Source: Cereibacter changlensis JA139 (GTDB lineage Bacteria; Pseudomonadota; Alphaproteobacteria; Rhodobacterales; Rhodobacteraceae). Taken from it: a stretch of 36,744 nt of DNA. The notes under the pieces are model-generated. The model saw only the letters and a program-made list of their open reading frames with translations. It searched no databases and had not been told where the DNA came from. Position 1 is the stretch's first letter, and every line of letters begins with the position of its first letter. The stretch is taken from positions 1 to 36,744 of the forward strand of contig NZ_PZKG01000033.1 in the NCBI RefSeq assembly GCF_003034985.1, read 5' to 3'. A program made the position numbers and the translations under genes. This document shows positions 13,882-24,239 of this stretch, piece by piece.

Positions 13882-13915
13882 AAAAGGCCGGCGGGGTCGC
13901 TCCCGCCGGCCTTTT
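13882..13915. terminator. Bidirectional intrinsic terminator between cycA and urtE
   Basis: AAAAGGCCGGCGGG (13882-13895) is perfectly complementary to CCCGCCGGCCTTTT (13902-13915) with a 6-nt loop. The A-run and T-run at the ends make it work on both strands. It separates convergent cycA and the urt operon. Confidence 0.93.
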
Positions 13916-13932
13916 CCTGTCCGGAGGCCGGC

Positions 13933-14628
13933 TCAGACCGAAACCGCCTGCCGCATCCGCTCGCGCCCCAGCTCGGCCTTCGTACCCGACACCTCGACCG
14001 CGCCGCGCTTCAGCACATAGAAGCGGTCCGCCAGATCGAAGGCGAAGTCGAAATACTGTTCCACCAGCACGATGGCGATGTCGCCCTTGGAGCGGAGGTA
14101 CGAGATCACCCGCCCGATCTGCTGGATGATGTTGGGCTGGATCCCCTCGGTCGGCTCGTCCAGAAGCAGGAGCTTCGGCTTCATGATCATCGCCCGGGCA
14201 ATGGCCAGCTGCTGCTGCTGCCCGCCCGACAGATCGCCGCCCCGGCGATGACCCATGTCCTTGAGCACCGGGAAGAGGTCGTAGATCTCGTCCGGCACCC
14301 GATGCTCGCTGCGCGGCAGGGTGGCGAAGCCGGTGTGCAGGTTCTCGGTCACCGTCAGCAGCGGAAAGATCATCCGACCCTGCGGCACCACGCCCAGCCC
14401 GCGCCGCGCCATGCCCTGCGGCTTCACGACCGGCAGATCCTCGCCGTCGAAGATCACCCGCCCGCCCGAGCGAGGGTGGGTACCGGCAATGGCCTTGAGG
14501 AGCGAGGTCTTGCCCACCCCGTTGGTGCCCATGATGCAGGTCACCTCGCCCGCCCGCGCCTCCATGTCGATCCCATAGAGGATCTGGCTGCCGCCATAAT
14601 GCAGGGTCAGTCCTTCGGTCTTCAGCAT
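13933..14628 (-). CDS. urtE: Urea ABC transporter ATP-binding protein UrtE
   Basis: UrtE (231 aa) is one of two ATPases powering the high-affinity urea importer UrtABCDE, of the branched-chain amino-acid transporter type (LivF-like). Walker A is GTNGVGKT (residues 34-41), the signature is LSGGQQQQLAIARA, and Walker B is LLLLDEPTEGIQP. The segment VEQYFDFAFDLADRFYVLKRG is typical of UrtE. Its ATG overlaps the urtD stop by one base (TGATG). It is the last gene of the operon, before the terminator shared with cycA. Confidence 0.95.
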   Translation of the reverse strand: MLKTEGLTLHYGGSQILYGIDMEARAGEVTCIMGTNGVGKTSLLKAIAGTHPRSGGRVIFDGEDLPVVKPQGMARRGLGVVPQGRMIFPLLTVTENLHTGFATLPRSEHRVPDEIYDLFPVLKDMGHRRGGDLSGGQQQQLAIARAMIMKPKLLLLDEPTEGIQPNIIQQIGRVISYLRSKGDIAIVLVEQYFDFAFDLADRFYVLKRGAVEVSGTKAELGRERMRQAVSV

Positions 14629-15371
14629 CAGCCCCGCCCCAGATAGACTTCGATCACCGAAGGGTTCTTCGTCACATGGTCCAGCGTGCCCTCGGCCAGC
14701 ACCGACCCCTCGTGCAGCACCGTCACCTTGCAGTCGAGGCGGCGGACGAAATCCATGTCATGCTCCACCACCACCACTGCCCGGGTCTTCGCCATCTCGA
14801 CCAGCAGGGCGGTCGTATGCTCTCGTTCGGCCAGCGTCATGCCCGCGGCGGGCTCGTCCACCAGCAGAAGCCGCGGCTCCTGCGCCAGCAGCATGCCGAT
14901 CTCCAGCCATTGCTTCTGGCCGTGGGAGAGCTCGCCCGACTTGCGCTCCAGCTGGTCGCCCAGCCCCACCTCCTCCGCCAGATCGCGCACCTTGCGCGCG
15001 TCGCCCTTCGAGGCGCGGAACATCAGCACGGCGAGCGGCCCGCGCGGTTTCTTCAGCGCCATCATCAGGTTGTCGAACACCGACTGATCCTCGAAGACCG
15101 TGGGCCGCTGGAACTTGCGCCCCACCCCGGCCCGGGCGATCTGCGCCTCGGACAGGGACAAGAGCGAGACCGACCGCTCGCCGAAGGTGACGCTGCCCTC
15201 GTCGGGCCGGGTCTTGCCGGTGACGATGTCCATGAAGGTGGTCTTGCCCGCGCCGTTCGGCCCGATGATCGCGCGAAGCTCCTGCGCCGCGATGTTGAAG
15301 GACAGGTTGTTGATGGCGCGGAAGCCGTCGAAGGTGACGGAGACGCCGGAAACCTCGAGCAGCGCGCTCAT
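14628..15371 (-). CDS. urtD: Urea ABC transporter ATP-binding protein UrtD
   Basis: UrtD (247 aa) is the LivG-like ATPase of the urea importer. Walker A is GPNGAGKTT (residues 37-45), with the unusual signature ELSHGQKQWLEIG seen in UrtD proteins, followed by Walker B LLLVDEPAAGMT. The C-terminus (LDHVTKNPSVIEVYLGRG) is typical. Its start overlaps the urtC stop by 4 bp and its stop touches the urtE start, so the three genes are translationally coupled. Confidence 0.95.
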   Translation of the reverse strand: MSALLEVSGVSVTFDGFRAINNLSFNIAAQELRAIIGPNGAGKTTFMDIVTGKTRPDEGSVTFGERSVSLLSLSEAQIARAGVGRKFQRPTVFEDQSVFDNLMMALKKPRGPLAVLMFRASKGDARKVRDLAEEVGLGDQLERKSGELSHGQKQWLEIGMLLAQEPRLLLVDEPAAGMTLAEREHTTALLVEMAKTRAVVVVEHDMDFVRRLDCKVTVLHEGSVLAEGTLDHVTKNPSVIEVYLGRG

Positions 15372-16600
15372 TCCACTGCCTCCTTCTCCTGGAACGAGCC
15401 GTCATCCGGCCCCAGCGGCGCGCCCCGCCGTTTGGGATGCTTCGCCCCCTGCCAGAGGTCGAACAGCCCGCCGATGCCCTGCGGCGCGAAAAGCGTCACC
15501 AGCACGAAGGCGAGGCCCAGCAGGATCAGCCACCAGTCGACCCAGTTCACCGTGTAGAAGCCGAGGTTGATGCTCGGCGCACGCCCGCCGGTGAACCAGG
15601 AGGAGAGAAGCGAGACGAAGGCCGCGCCGATCACCGCCCCATAGAGCCGCCCGCGCCCGCCGATGGCGACCCAGACCGCGAGATAGATCGAGGCGATGGG
15701 CGCGAGCTCGGCGGGGTTGATGATCCCGGCCTGCGGATAGTAGAGCGCGCCCGCGATGGCAGCGATGATCGCCGTCAGGGTGAAGACCGCGAGCTTGTAG
15801 CTTTCGACCGAATAGCCGAGGAAGCGCACCCGCTGCTCGTCGTCGCGTATCGCCCGGATCACCGAGCCGAACTTGCCCGAGACGACCCAGGCGCAGAGCA
15901 GATAGCCGAGCCCCAAGGCCAAGGCAGAGGCCCAGAGGAACCAGACCGAGAGCTGGTCCTGCGTCACCGCCCCCTGTCCCGGCATGTTCTGCAAGCCCGA
16001 CAGCCCGTTGTTGCCGCGCAGCCCCGAGTCGTTCTGGAAGAGATAGAGCGCCAGCGCCAGCGTCATCGCCTGGGTCAGGATCGAGAGATACACTCCGGTC
16101 ACCCGGCTGCGGAAGGCGAGCCAGCCGAAGGCCAGCGCCAGAAGCCCCGGCACCAGCACCACCAGCATCAGCTGCAAGGGCAGGCTGTGGGCAAAGCTCC
16201 AGACCCAGGGGATCTCGGAGCCGCCGACCACGCCGAAGATCTGCGTGCCGATGCCCGAGACGATCTCCTCCGGCGTCGGCGGCAGCGGCGCGCCCGAAAG
16301 CGCCTGCACCACGATCTCCTCGGTACGGGCATACATCAGCCACATTCCAATCATGTAACCGCCGAGGCCGAAGAAGGCGAAATGCCCGAGGCTGAGGATG
16401 CCCGCATAGCCCCAGACAAGATCCATCGCCAGCGCGATCAGGCAGAGGCAGAGCGTCTTTCCCAGCGTCTTCACGAAGGAGGTGGAGAGGAAGGAGACGC
16501 CATAGGCATGCGACAAGAGCGTCACCGCGAGGGTGAAGAGCGCGAGGGCGGCAAGGAAGATCAGGACGGAAGGGTTTTTCGCGAGGAAACCTTGGGTCAT
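15368..16600 (-). CDS. urtC: Urea ABC transporter permease UrtC
   Basis: UrtC (410 aa) is the LivM-type inner-membrane permease of the urea importer. About ten hydrophobic segments are visible, including VWGYAGILSLGHFAFFGLGGYMIGM, the conserved LivM-like motif. The C-terminal tail (FDLWQGAKHPKRRGAPLGPDD) is cytosolic. The start at 16600 (MTQGFLAKNPSVLIF) is chosen because the hydrophobic N-terminus begins there; upstream in-frame sequence lacks membrane character. It is separated from urtB by 86 bp holding a repeat element. Confidence 0.93.
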   Translation of the reverse strand: MTQGFLAKNPSVLIFLAALALFTLAVTLLSHAYGVSFLSTSFVKTLGKTLCLCLIALAMDLVWGYAGILSLGHFAFFGLGGYMIGMWLMYARTEEIVVQALSGAPLPPTPEEIVSGIGTQIFGVVGGSEIPWVWSFAHSLPLQLMLVVLVPGLLALAFGWLAFRSRVTGVYLSILTQAMTLALALYLFQNDSGLRGNNGLSGLQNMPGQGAVTQDQLSVWFLWASALALGLGYLLCAWVVSGKFGSVIRAIRDDEQRVRFLGYSVESYKLAVFTLTAIIAAIAGALYYPQAGIINPAELAPIASIYLAVWVAIGGRGRLYGAVIGAAFVSLLSSWFTGGRAPSINLGFYTVNWVDWWLILLGLAFVLVTLFAPQGIGGLFDLWQGAKHPKRRGAPLGPDDGSFQEKEAVE

Positions 16601-16647
16601 GGCAGGCTCCGGCCGGAGAAGCGGGGGGCCATCCCCTCGCGCGCCCC

Positions 16648-16671
16648 GGGACATTTGGACCAAGATGAAGG
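16648..16671. repeat. Intergenic repeat, copy 2 (24-nt core)
   Basis: GGGACATTTGGACCAAGATG plus AAGG matches the reverse complement of 395-418 at 20 of 24 positions. It lies 16 nt beyond the urtB stop in the transcription direction, and a GC-rich, partly self-complementary stretch (about 16621-16650) follows, mirroring copy 1. Confidence 0.6.
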
Positions 16672-16686
16672 GGAAAGGGTCATCGC

Positions 16687-18615
16687 TCAGTCTCCCGCCG
16701 CGCGGCCCTTGAGGGCGATGATGCCGCGGGGGCGGAACTGGATGAAGATGATGATGAAGATGATCATGTAGGTCTGCGCAGCCAGCGTGTTCGAGGGGTT
16801 CAGCCACTCGATGCCCTTCTGCATGCCGCCGATCATCAGCGCCCCCGCCAGCGTCCCCCAGATATTGCCGACCCCGCCCACGACCACGGTCATGAAGCTT
16901 TGCACGATGTAGTCGGAGCCGAGCTCGGAAGTGACCTTGGCGAAGAGACCGATGGCCACGCCGGCGATCCCGGCGATGCCCGAGCCCAGGCCGAAGGTCA
17001 GCATGTTGATCCGGTCGGGGTTGATGCCCATGGAGGCGGCCATCGAAGGGTTCTGCGTCACTGCCCGCACCTCGAGCCCGAGCCTCGTGCGCTTCATGAT
17101 GAAGAGGAAGACGCCGAGGAAGACCAGCGCCAGCGCGAAGATGGCGATGCGGATGTAGCTGATCGAAACCACGTCGTTGAACACCAGCGCTCCGTCGAGC
17201 CAGCCGGGCGAGGTGAGCGGGCGGGCCTGGGTGCCGAAGATGTTCTTGGCCAGCTGCTGCAGCGCGATGGAGATGCCGAAGGTGGCGAGCAGGGTTTCCA
17301 GCGGGCGCTTGTAGAGATGGCGGATCACCAGCCGCTCCATCGCCACGCCAGCGGCGAAGGTGACGAGGAAGGCGAGCGGCAAGGCGAGCAGGATCGACAG
17401 CGTGCGGTCGGCGACGACCTGCTGCACGACATAGCCGGTATAGGCGCCCATCATGATGAACTCGCCATGCGCCATGTTGATCACCCGCATCACACCGAAG
17501 GTGATGGCGAGGCCGATGGCGGCGAGGAAGTAGATCGAGGCCAGCGACAGCGCGTCGAGTGAGAGGTCTGCCGCCTGCATCGCCCCGACCTTGAGGCCGA
17601 TCCGGGCGAGCGCCGCCTCTGCCGCCTCGGTCACCGCCGGGTCGGGCTCGGCATAGACGTCGTGGAAGCTGTGGGCGGCGAGCGCGGCGCTCACCTCGTC
17701 CTCGGTCGCGGCGGCGGGGGCGCGGCCCTCGGCCTCGAGCGCGGTATAGGCGCGGTCGCGTTCGGCGCGGTTGTCGAGCGCGGCGACGGGGATGCCCGCG
17801 ACACTGCCGTTGTCGATGTTCTCGATCAGCGTCGCGCGCTGGTCGGCCTCGGTCAGCCGGGCCGGGGCGAGGTCGGCGGTGACGAGCAGGTCATAGGCCG
17901 CCTCGCGGGTGATTTCCTTGCCGGGGGTGAGGCTGGCGGCGAGGTTCTCGCCCTCGGGCGCCCCGCCTGCCACGGCGATGCGGCGGGTGCCCACCAGCGG
18001 GTTGAGCGCGGCGCGCAGGTCGAGGCCGAGATCGGCGCCGAAGCTTTCGATCGCGGCGACCCGGGCGGCAGAGTCGGGATCGAAGCGCAGGGTCAGCAGC
18101 CGCTCCAGCCGCGCCATGGCGGGATCGGAGGCCTTAGCCATGGCGACGCGCAGCGGCTCGAGATGGTCGGGCGACGGGTCGCGGGCAATGGAGGCCAGCG
18201 CCTCGGAGCGGCGCGCGGGATCGGGATCGGCGAGCTGGAACTGAACCAGCGCCGTGGCGATCAGGCCGCGCACCCCGGAATTTGGGCGCAACTGCTTGAC
18301 CTCGCCCTTGGCCGCCTGCCCCGCCTCGGCCCCCGAAAGGTCGCGCAGCGCCCAGCCCGCCTCCGCCTCGGAGATCAGGAGGAAGCGGCCGTCGTCATGC
18401 AGGCCGAGACCGCGGTCGGCCCAGGCCGCGAGGATCGCCGCCGCCGCCGGATCGCCGCTGGAGGCCAGCGCCTCGATCACCGGGCCGATGGTCTGGCGCG
18501 AGGATTTCTCGACCAGCGCGCGGTTGTCCGCAAGGATCTGCGCGGCGGGCGTGCCCTGCGCGACCGCGGGCAGCGCCAGGAAAAGCGCCGCAAGGATGGA
18601 GAGGAAAAGCCGCAT
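16687..18615 (-). CDS. urtB: Urea ABC transporter permease UrtB
   Basis: UrtB (642 aa) is the LivH-type permease of the urea importer. It starts with a signal-like segment (MRLFLSILAALFLALPAVAQ) and a long periplasmic domain (about residues 20-340) of HEAT-like helical character, which is a UrtB feature absent from LivH. The permease part then begins near LSLASIYFLAAIGLAITFGVMRVINMAHGEF, the conserved motif. It ends with IIFIIIFIQFRPRGIIALKGRAAGD. The large N-terminal domain explains the length. It follows urtA after a hairpin. Confidence 0.95.
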   Translation of the reverse strand: MRLFLSILAALFLALPAVAQGTPAAQILADNRALVEKSSRQTIGPVIEALASSGDPAAAAILAAWADRGLGLHDDGRFLLISEAEAGWALRDLSGAEAGQAAKGEVKQLRPNSGVRGLIATALVQFQLADPDPARRSEALASIARDPSPDHLEPLRVAMAKASDPAMARLERLLTLRFDPDSAARVAAIESFGADLGLDLRAALNPLVGTRRIAVAGGAPEGENLAASLTPGKEITREAAYDLLVTADLAPARLTEADQRATLIENIDNGSVAGIPVAALDNRAERDRAYTALEAEGRAPAAATEDEVSAALAAHSFHDVYAEPDPAVTEAAEAALARIGLKVGAMQAADLSLDALSLASIYFLAAIGLAITFGVMRVINMAHGEFIMMGAYTGYVVQQVVADRTLSILLALPLAFLVTFAAGVAMERLVIRHLYKRPLETLLATFGISIALQQLAKNIFGTQARPLTSPGWLDGALVFNDVVSISYIRIAIFALALVFLGVFLFIMKRTRLGLEVRAVTQNPSMAASMGINPDRINMLTFGLGSGIAGIAGVAIGLFAKVTSELGSDYIVQSFMTVVVGGVGNIWGTLAGALMIGGMQKGIEWLNPSNTLAAQTYMIIFIIIFIQFRPRGIIALKGRAAGD

Positions 18616-18636
18616 TCTGCCCCCGGCGTGAGAGAG

Positions 18637-18656
18637 GGGGGCGGCGCACCGCCCCC
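18637..18656. other. Hairpin between urtA and urtB
   Basis: GGGGGCGG (18637-18644) pairs perfectly with CCGCCCCC (18649-18656) around a 4-nt loop, 8 nt beyond the urtA stop in the transcription direction. Such stem-loops after binding-protein genes commonly protect the upstream mRNA, raising binding protein over permease; that is inferred here. Confidence 0.65.
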
Positions 18657-18663
18657 GTCCGCA

Positions 18664-19941
18664 TCAGTAGTTCGACTTGATCTGCACGCAGGTCTTGGTC
18701 TCGGTGTTGTACATGCCGCAGTCGAGCTCGGCCCAATCGGCCTCGAGCACCGCCGATTCCGGCAGGAAGTCGGTCCAGGCGTCGCCGGCCACCGGCTCGG
18801 TCTGGCTGACGATGTCGAACTGGCCATCGGCCTGGATCTCGCCGATCAGCACCGGCTTCGTGAGGTGATGGTTCGGCAGCATCTTGGCGGTGCCGCCGGT
18901 CAGGTTCGGCACTTCAAGCCCGTACATCGCCTCGCGCACCGCGTCGACATCGGTGGTGCCCGCCTTCTCGACCGCCTGCACCCACATGTTGAAGCCGATC
19001 ACATGGGCTTCCATCGGGTCGTTGGTCACGCGGTTCTCGCCGGCGAATTCCTTCCACTTGGCGATGAACTCGTCATTGGCGGACTCGTCCGCCGACTGGA
19101 AGTAGTTCCACGCCGCCAGATGGCCGACGAGGTTCGAGGTATCGAGGCCCGAAAGCTCTTCCTCGCCGACCGAGAAGGCCACGACCGGGATGTCATCGGC
19201 CGAGATGCCCGCCGCCGCCAGCTCCTTGTAGAAGCCGATGTTGGCGTCGCCGTTGATGGTCGAGATCACGCCGACCTTCTTGCCATCCGCGCCCAGCGCC
19301 ACCACGTCGGCCACGATCTTGGACCAGTCGGAATGCCCGAAGGGGGTGTAGTTCACGAAGATGTCTTCCTTCGCGATGCCCTTCTGCTGCAGGTAGCTTT
19401 CGAGGATGTTGTTCGTGGTGCGCGGATAGACGTAGTCCGTGCCCAACAGCGCGAATTTCTCGACGCCCAGCTCCTCGAGGAAATAGTCGGTCGCCGGGAT
19501 CGCCTGCTGGTTCGGCGCGGCGCCGGTATAGAACACGTTCTTCGAGGACTCCTCGCCCTCGTATTGCACCGGATAGAACAAGAGCCCGTTCAGCTCCTCG
19601 ATCACCGGCAGCACCGATTTCCGGCTGACGCTGGTCCAGCAGCCGAACATCACGTCGACATCCGACACGGTCAGCAGCTCGCGCGCCTTTTCGGCGAACA
19701 GCGGCCAGTCCGAGGCCGGATCGACGACGACCGCCTCGATCTGCTTGCCCAGCACGCCGCCCTTGGCGTTCTGCTCGGCGATCAGCATCAGCATCGTGTC
19801 CTTCAGCGTCGTCTCCGAAATCGCCATCGTGCCCGACAGCGAATGCAGGACGCCGACCTTCACAGTTTCCTGCGCCGCGGCGGCGCCGGTCAGCGTCAGA
19901 CCGACCCCCGCGCCGATGATCATTCCCCTCAACCCGTTCAT
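18664..19941 (-). CDS. urtA: Urea ABC transporter substrate-binding protein UrtA
   Basis: UrtA (425 aa from the chosen start) is the periplasmic urea receptor. A signal peptide (MNGLRGMIIGAGVGLTLTG, cleavage after AAAAQ) precedes ETVKVGVLHSLSGTMAISET, the hallmark UrtA/AmiC-type start. Other family segments are YFPVQYEGEESS-like (LLFYPVQYEGEESSKNVFY) and ALLGTDYVYPRTTNNI. I chose ATG 19941 because it has AGAGGGAAG just upstream and begins directly with the signal peptide; a longer reading is possible to 20070 but encodes no sensible N-terminus. It is the first urt gene; the roughly 300 bp upstream should hold its promoter. Confidence 0.96.
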   Translation of the reverse strand: MNGLRGMIIGAGVGLTLTGAAAAQETVKVGVLHSLSGTMAISETTLKDTMLMLIAEQNAKGGVLGKQIEAVVVDPASDWPLFAEKARELLTVSDVDVMFGCWTSVSRKSVLPVIEELNGLLFYPVQYEGEESSKNVFYTGAAPNQQAIPATDYFLEELGVEKFALLGTDYVYPRTTNNILESYLQQKGIAKEDIFVNYTPFGHSDWSKIVADVVALGADGKKVGVISTINGDANIGFYKELAAAGISADDIPVVAFSVGEEELSGLDTSNLVGHLAAWNYFQSADESANDEFIAKWKEFAGENRVTNDPMEAHVIGFNMWVQAVEKAGTTDVDAVREAMYGLEVPNLTGGTAKMLPNHHLTKPVLIGEIQADGQFDIVSQTEPVAGDAWTDFLPESAVLEADWAELDCGMYNTETKTCVQIKSNY

Positions 19942-20237
19942 GGACTTCCCTCTCGAACGGCCACCCCTAGGGCGCGCCTTCCCTTCGCGGGAGGCGGCCT
20001 GTATCCAGAGACGGCAACCATGTTGCACCCCGTGCGGTGGTGACGGAGTTCCAATCGCTCGCCACCGCACACCTGTTGTCTTCGCGGGTCTTTTCGACCT
20101 TCGCGTCAGTCAGAAGACGTGGCGCATGACGGTGCGGCAAGGCGATGCGTTCGGCGCGGCAGGCGGCCCGAAGCGGGAGTTCACTTTTTAGGCAATTGCG
20201 CGTGAGCCGCCGCGAAATGCGGCGGGATGCGGTCGGA

Positions 20238-20888
20238 TCAGGCGGTTTGCGGCTGGCTCTGTCCCGCAACCGGCAACAGACGCAGGCCGCCTTCGCGCTC
20301 GAGGAAGGCGACGATCTCCGCGATTCCCACACCCGCGCGCATCCGCCCCATGACATAGGGCCGGCTGCCGCGGGCGCGCTTCGCATCCTCCTCCAGCAGC
20401 GCCACATCCACGCCGACATGCGGCGCGAGGTCGGTCTTGTTGACCACCAGCAGATCCGAGCGGGTGACGCCCGGGCCCCGCTTGCGCGGGATGTCCTGCC
20501 CCGCCGCCGTGTCGATGACGTAGATCGTCAGATCCGCCAGTTCCGGGCTGAAGGTCGCCGCCAGATTGTCGCCGCCGGATTCGATCAGGATCAGGCCCAG
20601 ATCGTCGAACTGCCGCCGGAGATCGGCGATGGCCGCGAGGTTGATCGAGGCATCCTCGCGGATCGCGGTATGCGGGCAGCCGCCGGTCTCCACCCCCCGG
20701 ATGCGCTCGGAGGGCAGCACCTGCGCCCGCATCAGGAAATCGGCATCCTCGCGGGTGTAGATGTCGTTGGTGATCACCGCCATCGAGCAGCGGTCGGCCA
20801 GCGCCGCGCAGAGCTTTTCCGTCAGCGTGGTCTTGCCTGCGCCCACCGGGCCGCCGATGCCGACGCGAAGAGGTCCGTGCTGCGTCAT
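20238..20888 (-). CDS. ureG: Urease accessory protein UreG
   Basis: UreG (216 aa) is the GTPase that drives nickel delivery to apo-urease. The P-loop GPVGAGKTT lies at residues 13-21. The nickel-binding Cys-Pro-His is at 71-73 ([13 protein letters not shown]), and [14 protein letters not shown] and NKTDL complete the GTPase pattern. The start overlaps the ureF stop by 4 bp. It is the last gene of the ureC-EFG group; a gap of about 300 bp separates it from urtA. Confidence 0.97.
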   Translation of the reverse strand: MTQHGPLRVGIGGPVGAGKTTLTEKLCAALADRCSMAVITNDIYTREDADFLMRAQVLPSERIRGVETGGCPHTAIREDASINLAAIADLRRQFDDLGLILIESGGDNLAATFSPELADLTIYVIDTAAGQDIPRKRGPGVTRSDLLVVNKTDLAPHVGVDVALLEEDAKRARGSRPYVMGRMRAGVGIAEIVAFLEREGGLRLLPVAGQSQPQTA

Positions 20889-21529
20889 GTGCGAAAGATC
20901 CTTACATCCATGGTTTCATGCTGCATCGCCGCCAGATCGGCGCGCAGGGCGGAGGTCGCGAGGTCGTCGAGCGTCGCAGTCGCGGCCTCCAGCGCCAGCG
21001 CGTCGATCAGCGGATGCAGCGCCGCCAGCACCCGCTGCCCCTCGGTCTGCCCGAGCGGAACGAAGCGCACCGCCGCCGAGACGAGATTGGCGGCAAAGGC
21101 GTGCAGGTAGAGCGCCAGCACCTGCGGCGCCGGCAGCGCCAGCGTGCGCGCCGCCTGCCCCACGGCAACGGGCAGCGGGCGCGGCGCGAGGTCAAACCCG
21201 GTCAGCGCGGCGGTGGCGGCGGCGAAGCCCGCGCCCTGATCCTCGGTCTCGCGCAGCCGCTCGGCCGACGGGGCGAGCGCGCGGGCGATGTCGGTCAGCG
21301 CGTCGAGATCGGCTTCGGCGGCCAGCGCCTGCGCCAGCAGGATCGCATCCGTCCGACCCGCGCCGAAGCGCAGCACGTCGGCGAGCCAGCGTTCCACCGA
21401 CGCGCCGTCACGGACCTCGCCCGCCGAGATCGCCCATTCCAGCCCGTGCGAATAGGCAAAGCCCCCGGTCGGGAAGGCCGGGGAGAGCCACTGCACGAGG
21501 TTCAGGAGGCCGGGAGGCGCCGCGCTCAT
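20885..21529 (-). CDS. ureF: Urease accessory protein UreF
   Basis: UreF (214 aa) is part of the UreD-UreF-UreG complex that activates urease and gates the GTPase. The N-terminal segment [24 protein letters not shown] is diagnostic. The remainder is all-helical and Ala/Leu-rich, as in the family, ending [13 protein letters not shown]. It overlaps ureE and ureG by 4 bp on either side, so the three are translationally coupled. Confidence 0.96.
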   Translation of the reverse strand: MSAAPPGLLNLVQWLSPAFPTGGFAYSHGLEWAISAGEVRDGASVERWLADVLRFGAGRTDAILLAQALAAEADLDALTDIARALAPSAERLRETEDQGAGFAAATAALTGFDLAPRPLPVAVGQAARTLALPAPQVLALYLHAFAANLVSAAVRFVPLGQTEGQRVLAALHPLIDALALEAATATLDDLATSALRADLAAMQHETMDVRIFRT

Positions 21530-22089
21530 CCGGGATCGACATCGGGGGTGATGTCGTCCTCCTCCACCTTGCGCGAGACATGGACGTGGACATGCGGATG
21601 CGAATGGCCCTCGCCGTGGGAATGGCCAGCTTCCGGCCCGTGGTCATGGCCCATGGTGCGACCGTGGCCATAGGCGCCGCCCTCGGGCGTGAAGGGTTCG
21701 ACCGCCTCGGCCACCGTCAGCCCCAGCCCGCGCAACATGCCTTCCAGCACATGGTCGCGCTTGATCAGCAGGCGCTCGGCCTCGATCTGGCAGGGCGTAT
21801 GGCGGTTGCCGATGTGCCAGGCCGCGCGGGTCAGCGCGCCGGTCACCACCAGCACCTCCTCGGGCGCCGCGCCGATCTCGACCAGCTGGCCATCCTCCAG
21901 CTCGAAGGCATCGCCTTCGTCGAGGCTCACCGTTTCCGGCAGGTCCACCAGGAAGCCCTGCCCATCCACGGTCTCCAGCCGCTTGCGGCGCAGAAAGCGG
22001 GCGTCGTAGTCGAGCAGCACGCGGGCGGCGGCGGCGCCCTCCCAGGCGCCATGGCGCAGCAGTCGGCGGGCGGGAGGAAGGTCGGTCAT
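21526..22089 (-). CDS. ureE: Urease nickel chaperone UreE
   Basis: UreE (187 aa) is the metallochaperone that supplies nickel. The N-terminal domain contains RKRLETVDGQGFLVDLPE, and the central part has HIGNRHTPCQIE, the conserved nickel-binding His region. The C-terminus is a histidine-rich tail (about residues 142-170, including HDHGPEAGHSHGEGHSHPH) likely for nickel storage. It precedes ureF with a 4-bp overlap and is separated from ureC by 286 bp. Confidence 0.96.
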   Translation of the reverse strand: MTDLPPARRLLRHGAWEGAAAARVLLDYDARFLRRKRLETVDGQGFLVDLPETVSLDEGDAFELEDGQLVEIGAAPEEVLVVTGALTRAAWHIGNRHTPCQIEAERLLIKRDHVLEGMLRGLGLTVAEAVEPFTPEGGAYGHGRTMGHDHGPEAGHSHGEGHSHPHVHVHVSRKVEEDDITPDVDPG

Positions 22090-22179
22090 GGTCGTTCCCT
22101 TTCGATGTCAGGCGTGTCAGCGATTCGTTAACGGAGCGACAGCAGGCTGCACCGGGACAGAGTGCTGAGAGGAGCCGCC

Positions 22180-22371
22180 ATGCACAAGACGAACCCTGCG
22201 CCAGAGGCTGTCGACAACCGCGCAGGCCTCGCCTCGCTGCCGCCGCGTGACGGCGGGGCGGAGCCGCCGCAGATCCCGCCGCGCGACCCGACCCGCTGCC
22301 TGCCGCTGACAGGCGCGTTGGCGCCGGCGCGGCCCGGCTGGCCGATCCGGCGGCTCTGCCCGGCGGAGTGA
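22180..22371 (+). CDS. Small proline-rich ORF between ureE and ureC (unknown)
   Basis: A 63-aa ORF on the opposite strand to the urease genes, starting MHKTNPAPEAVDNRAG and ending GWPIRRLCPAE. It contains 14 prolines and two cysteines and no membrane segment, so it is probably disordered. A GAGAGGAG ribosome-binding site lies about 7 nt before the ATG at 22180; an in-frame GTG at 22162 is less likely. It ends 4 nt before the ureC stop, convergently. I recognise no family. It may be a real small protein, or chance reading in GC-rich DNA. Confidence 0.35.
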   Translation: MHKTNPAPEAVDNRAGLASLPPRDGGAEPPQIPPRDPTRCLPLTGALAPARPGWPIRRLCPAE

Positions 22372-22375
22372 GCGG

Positions 22376-24082
<1,707 letters not shown>

Positions 24083-24239
24083 GATACCTCCTTCAGCGGA
24101 AGCGCAGGCGGGTTGATCCCGACCGATGCGACAAGTTGACAGGTCCGGCGGCGGCTGGCGAAATCACCGCGCTGCGAGGAAGCCCTGACGCCAGGAGGCC
24201 GGGGCCGCCCGCAGGGGCCGTATAGAAAAGAGGGACAGA

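Noticed and set aside
17662-20043. 793-codon plus-strand frame opposite urtB and urtA
   Set aside because: Composition is antisense-like (Gly/Arg/Leu/Gln), and UrtB and UrtA on the other strand have signal peptides and family motifs.
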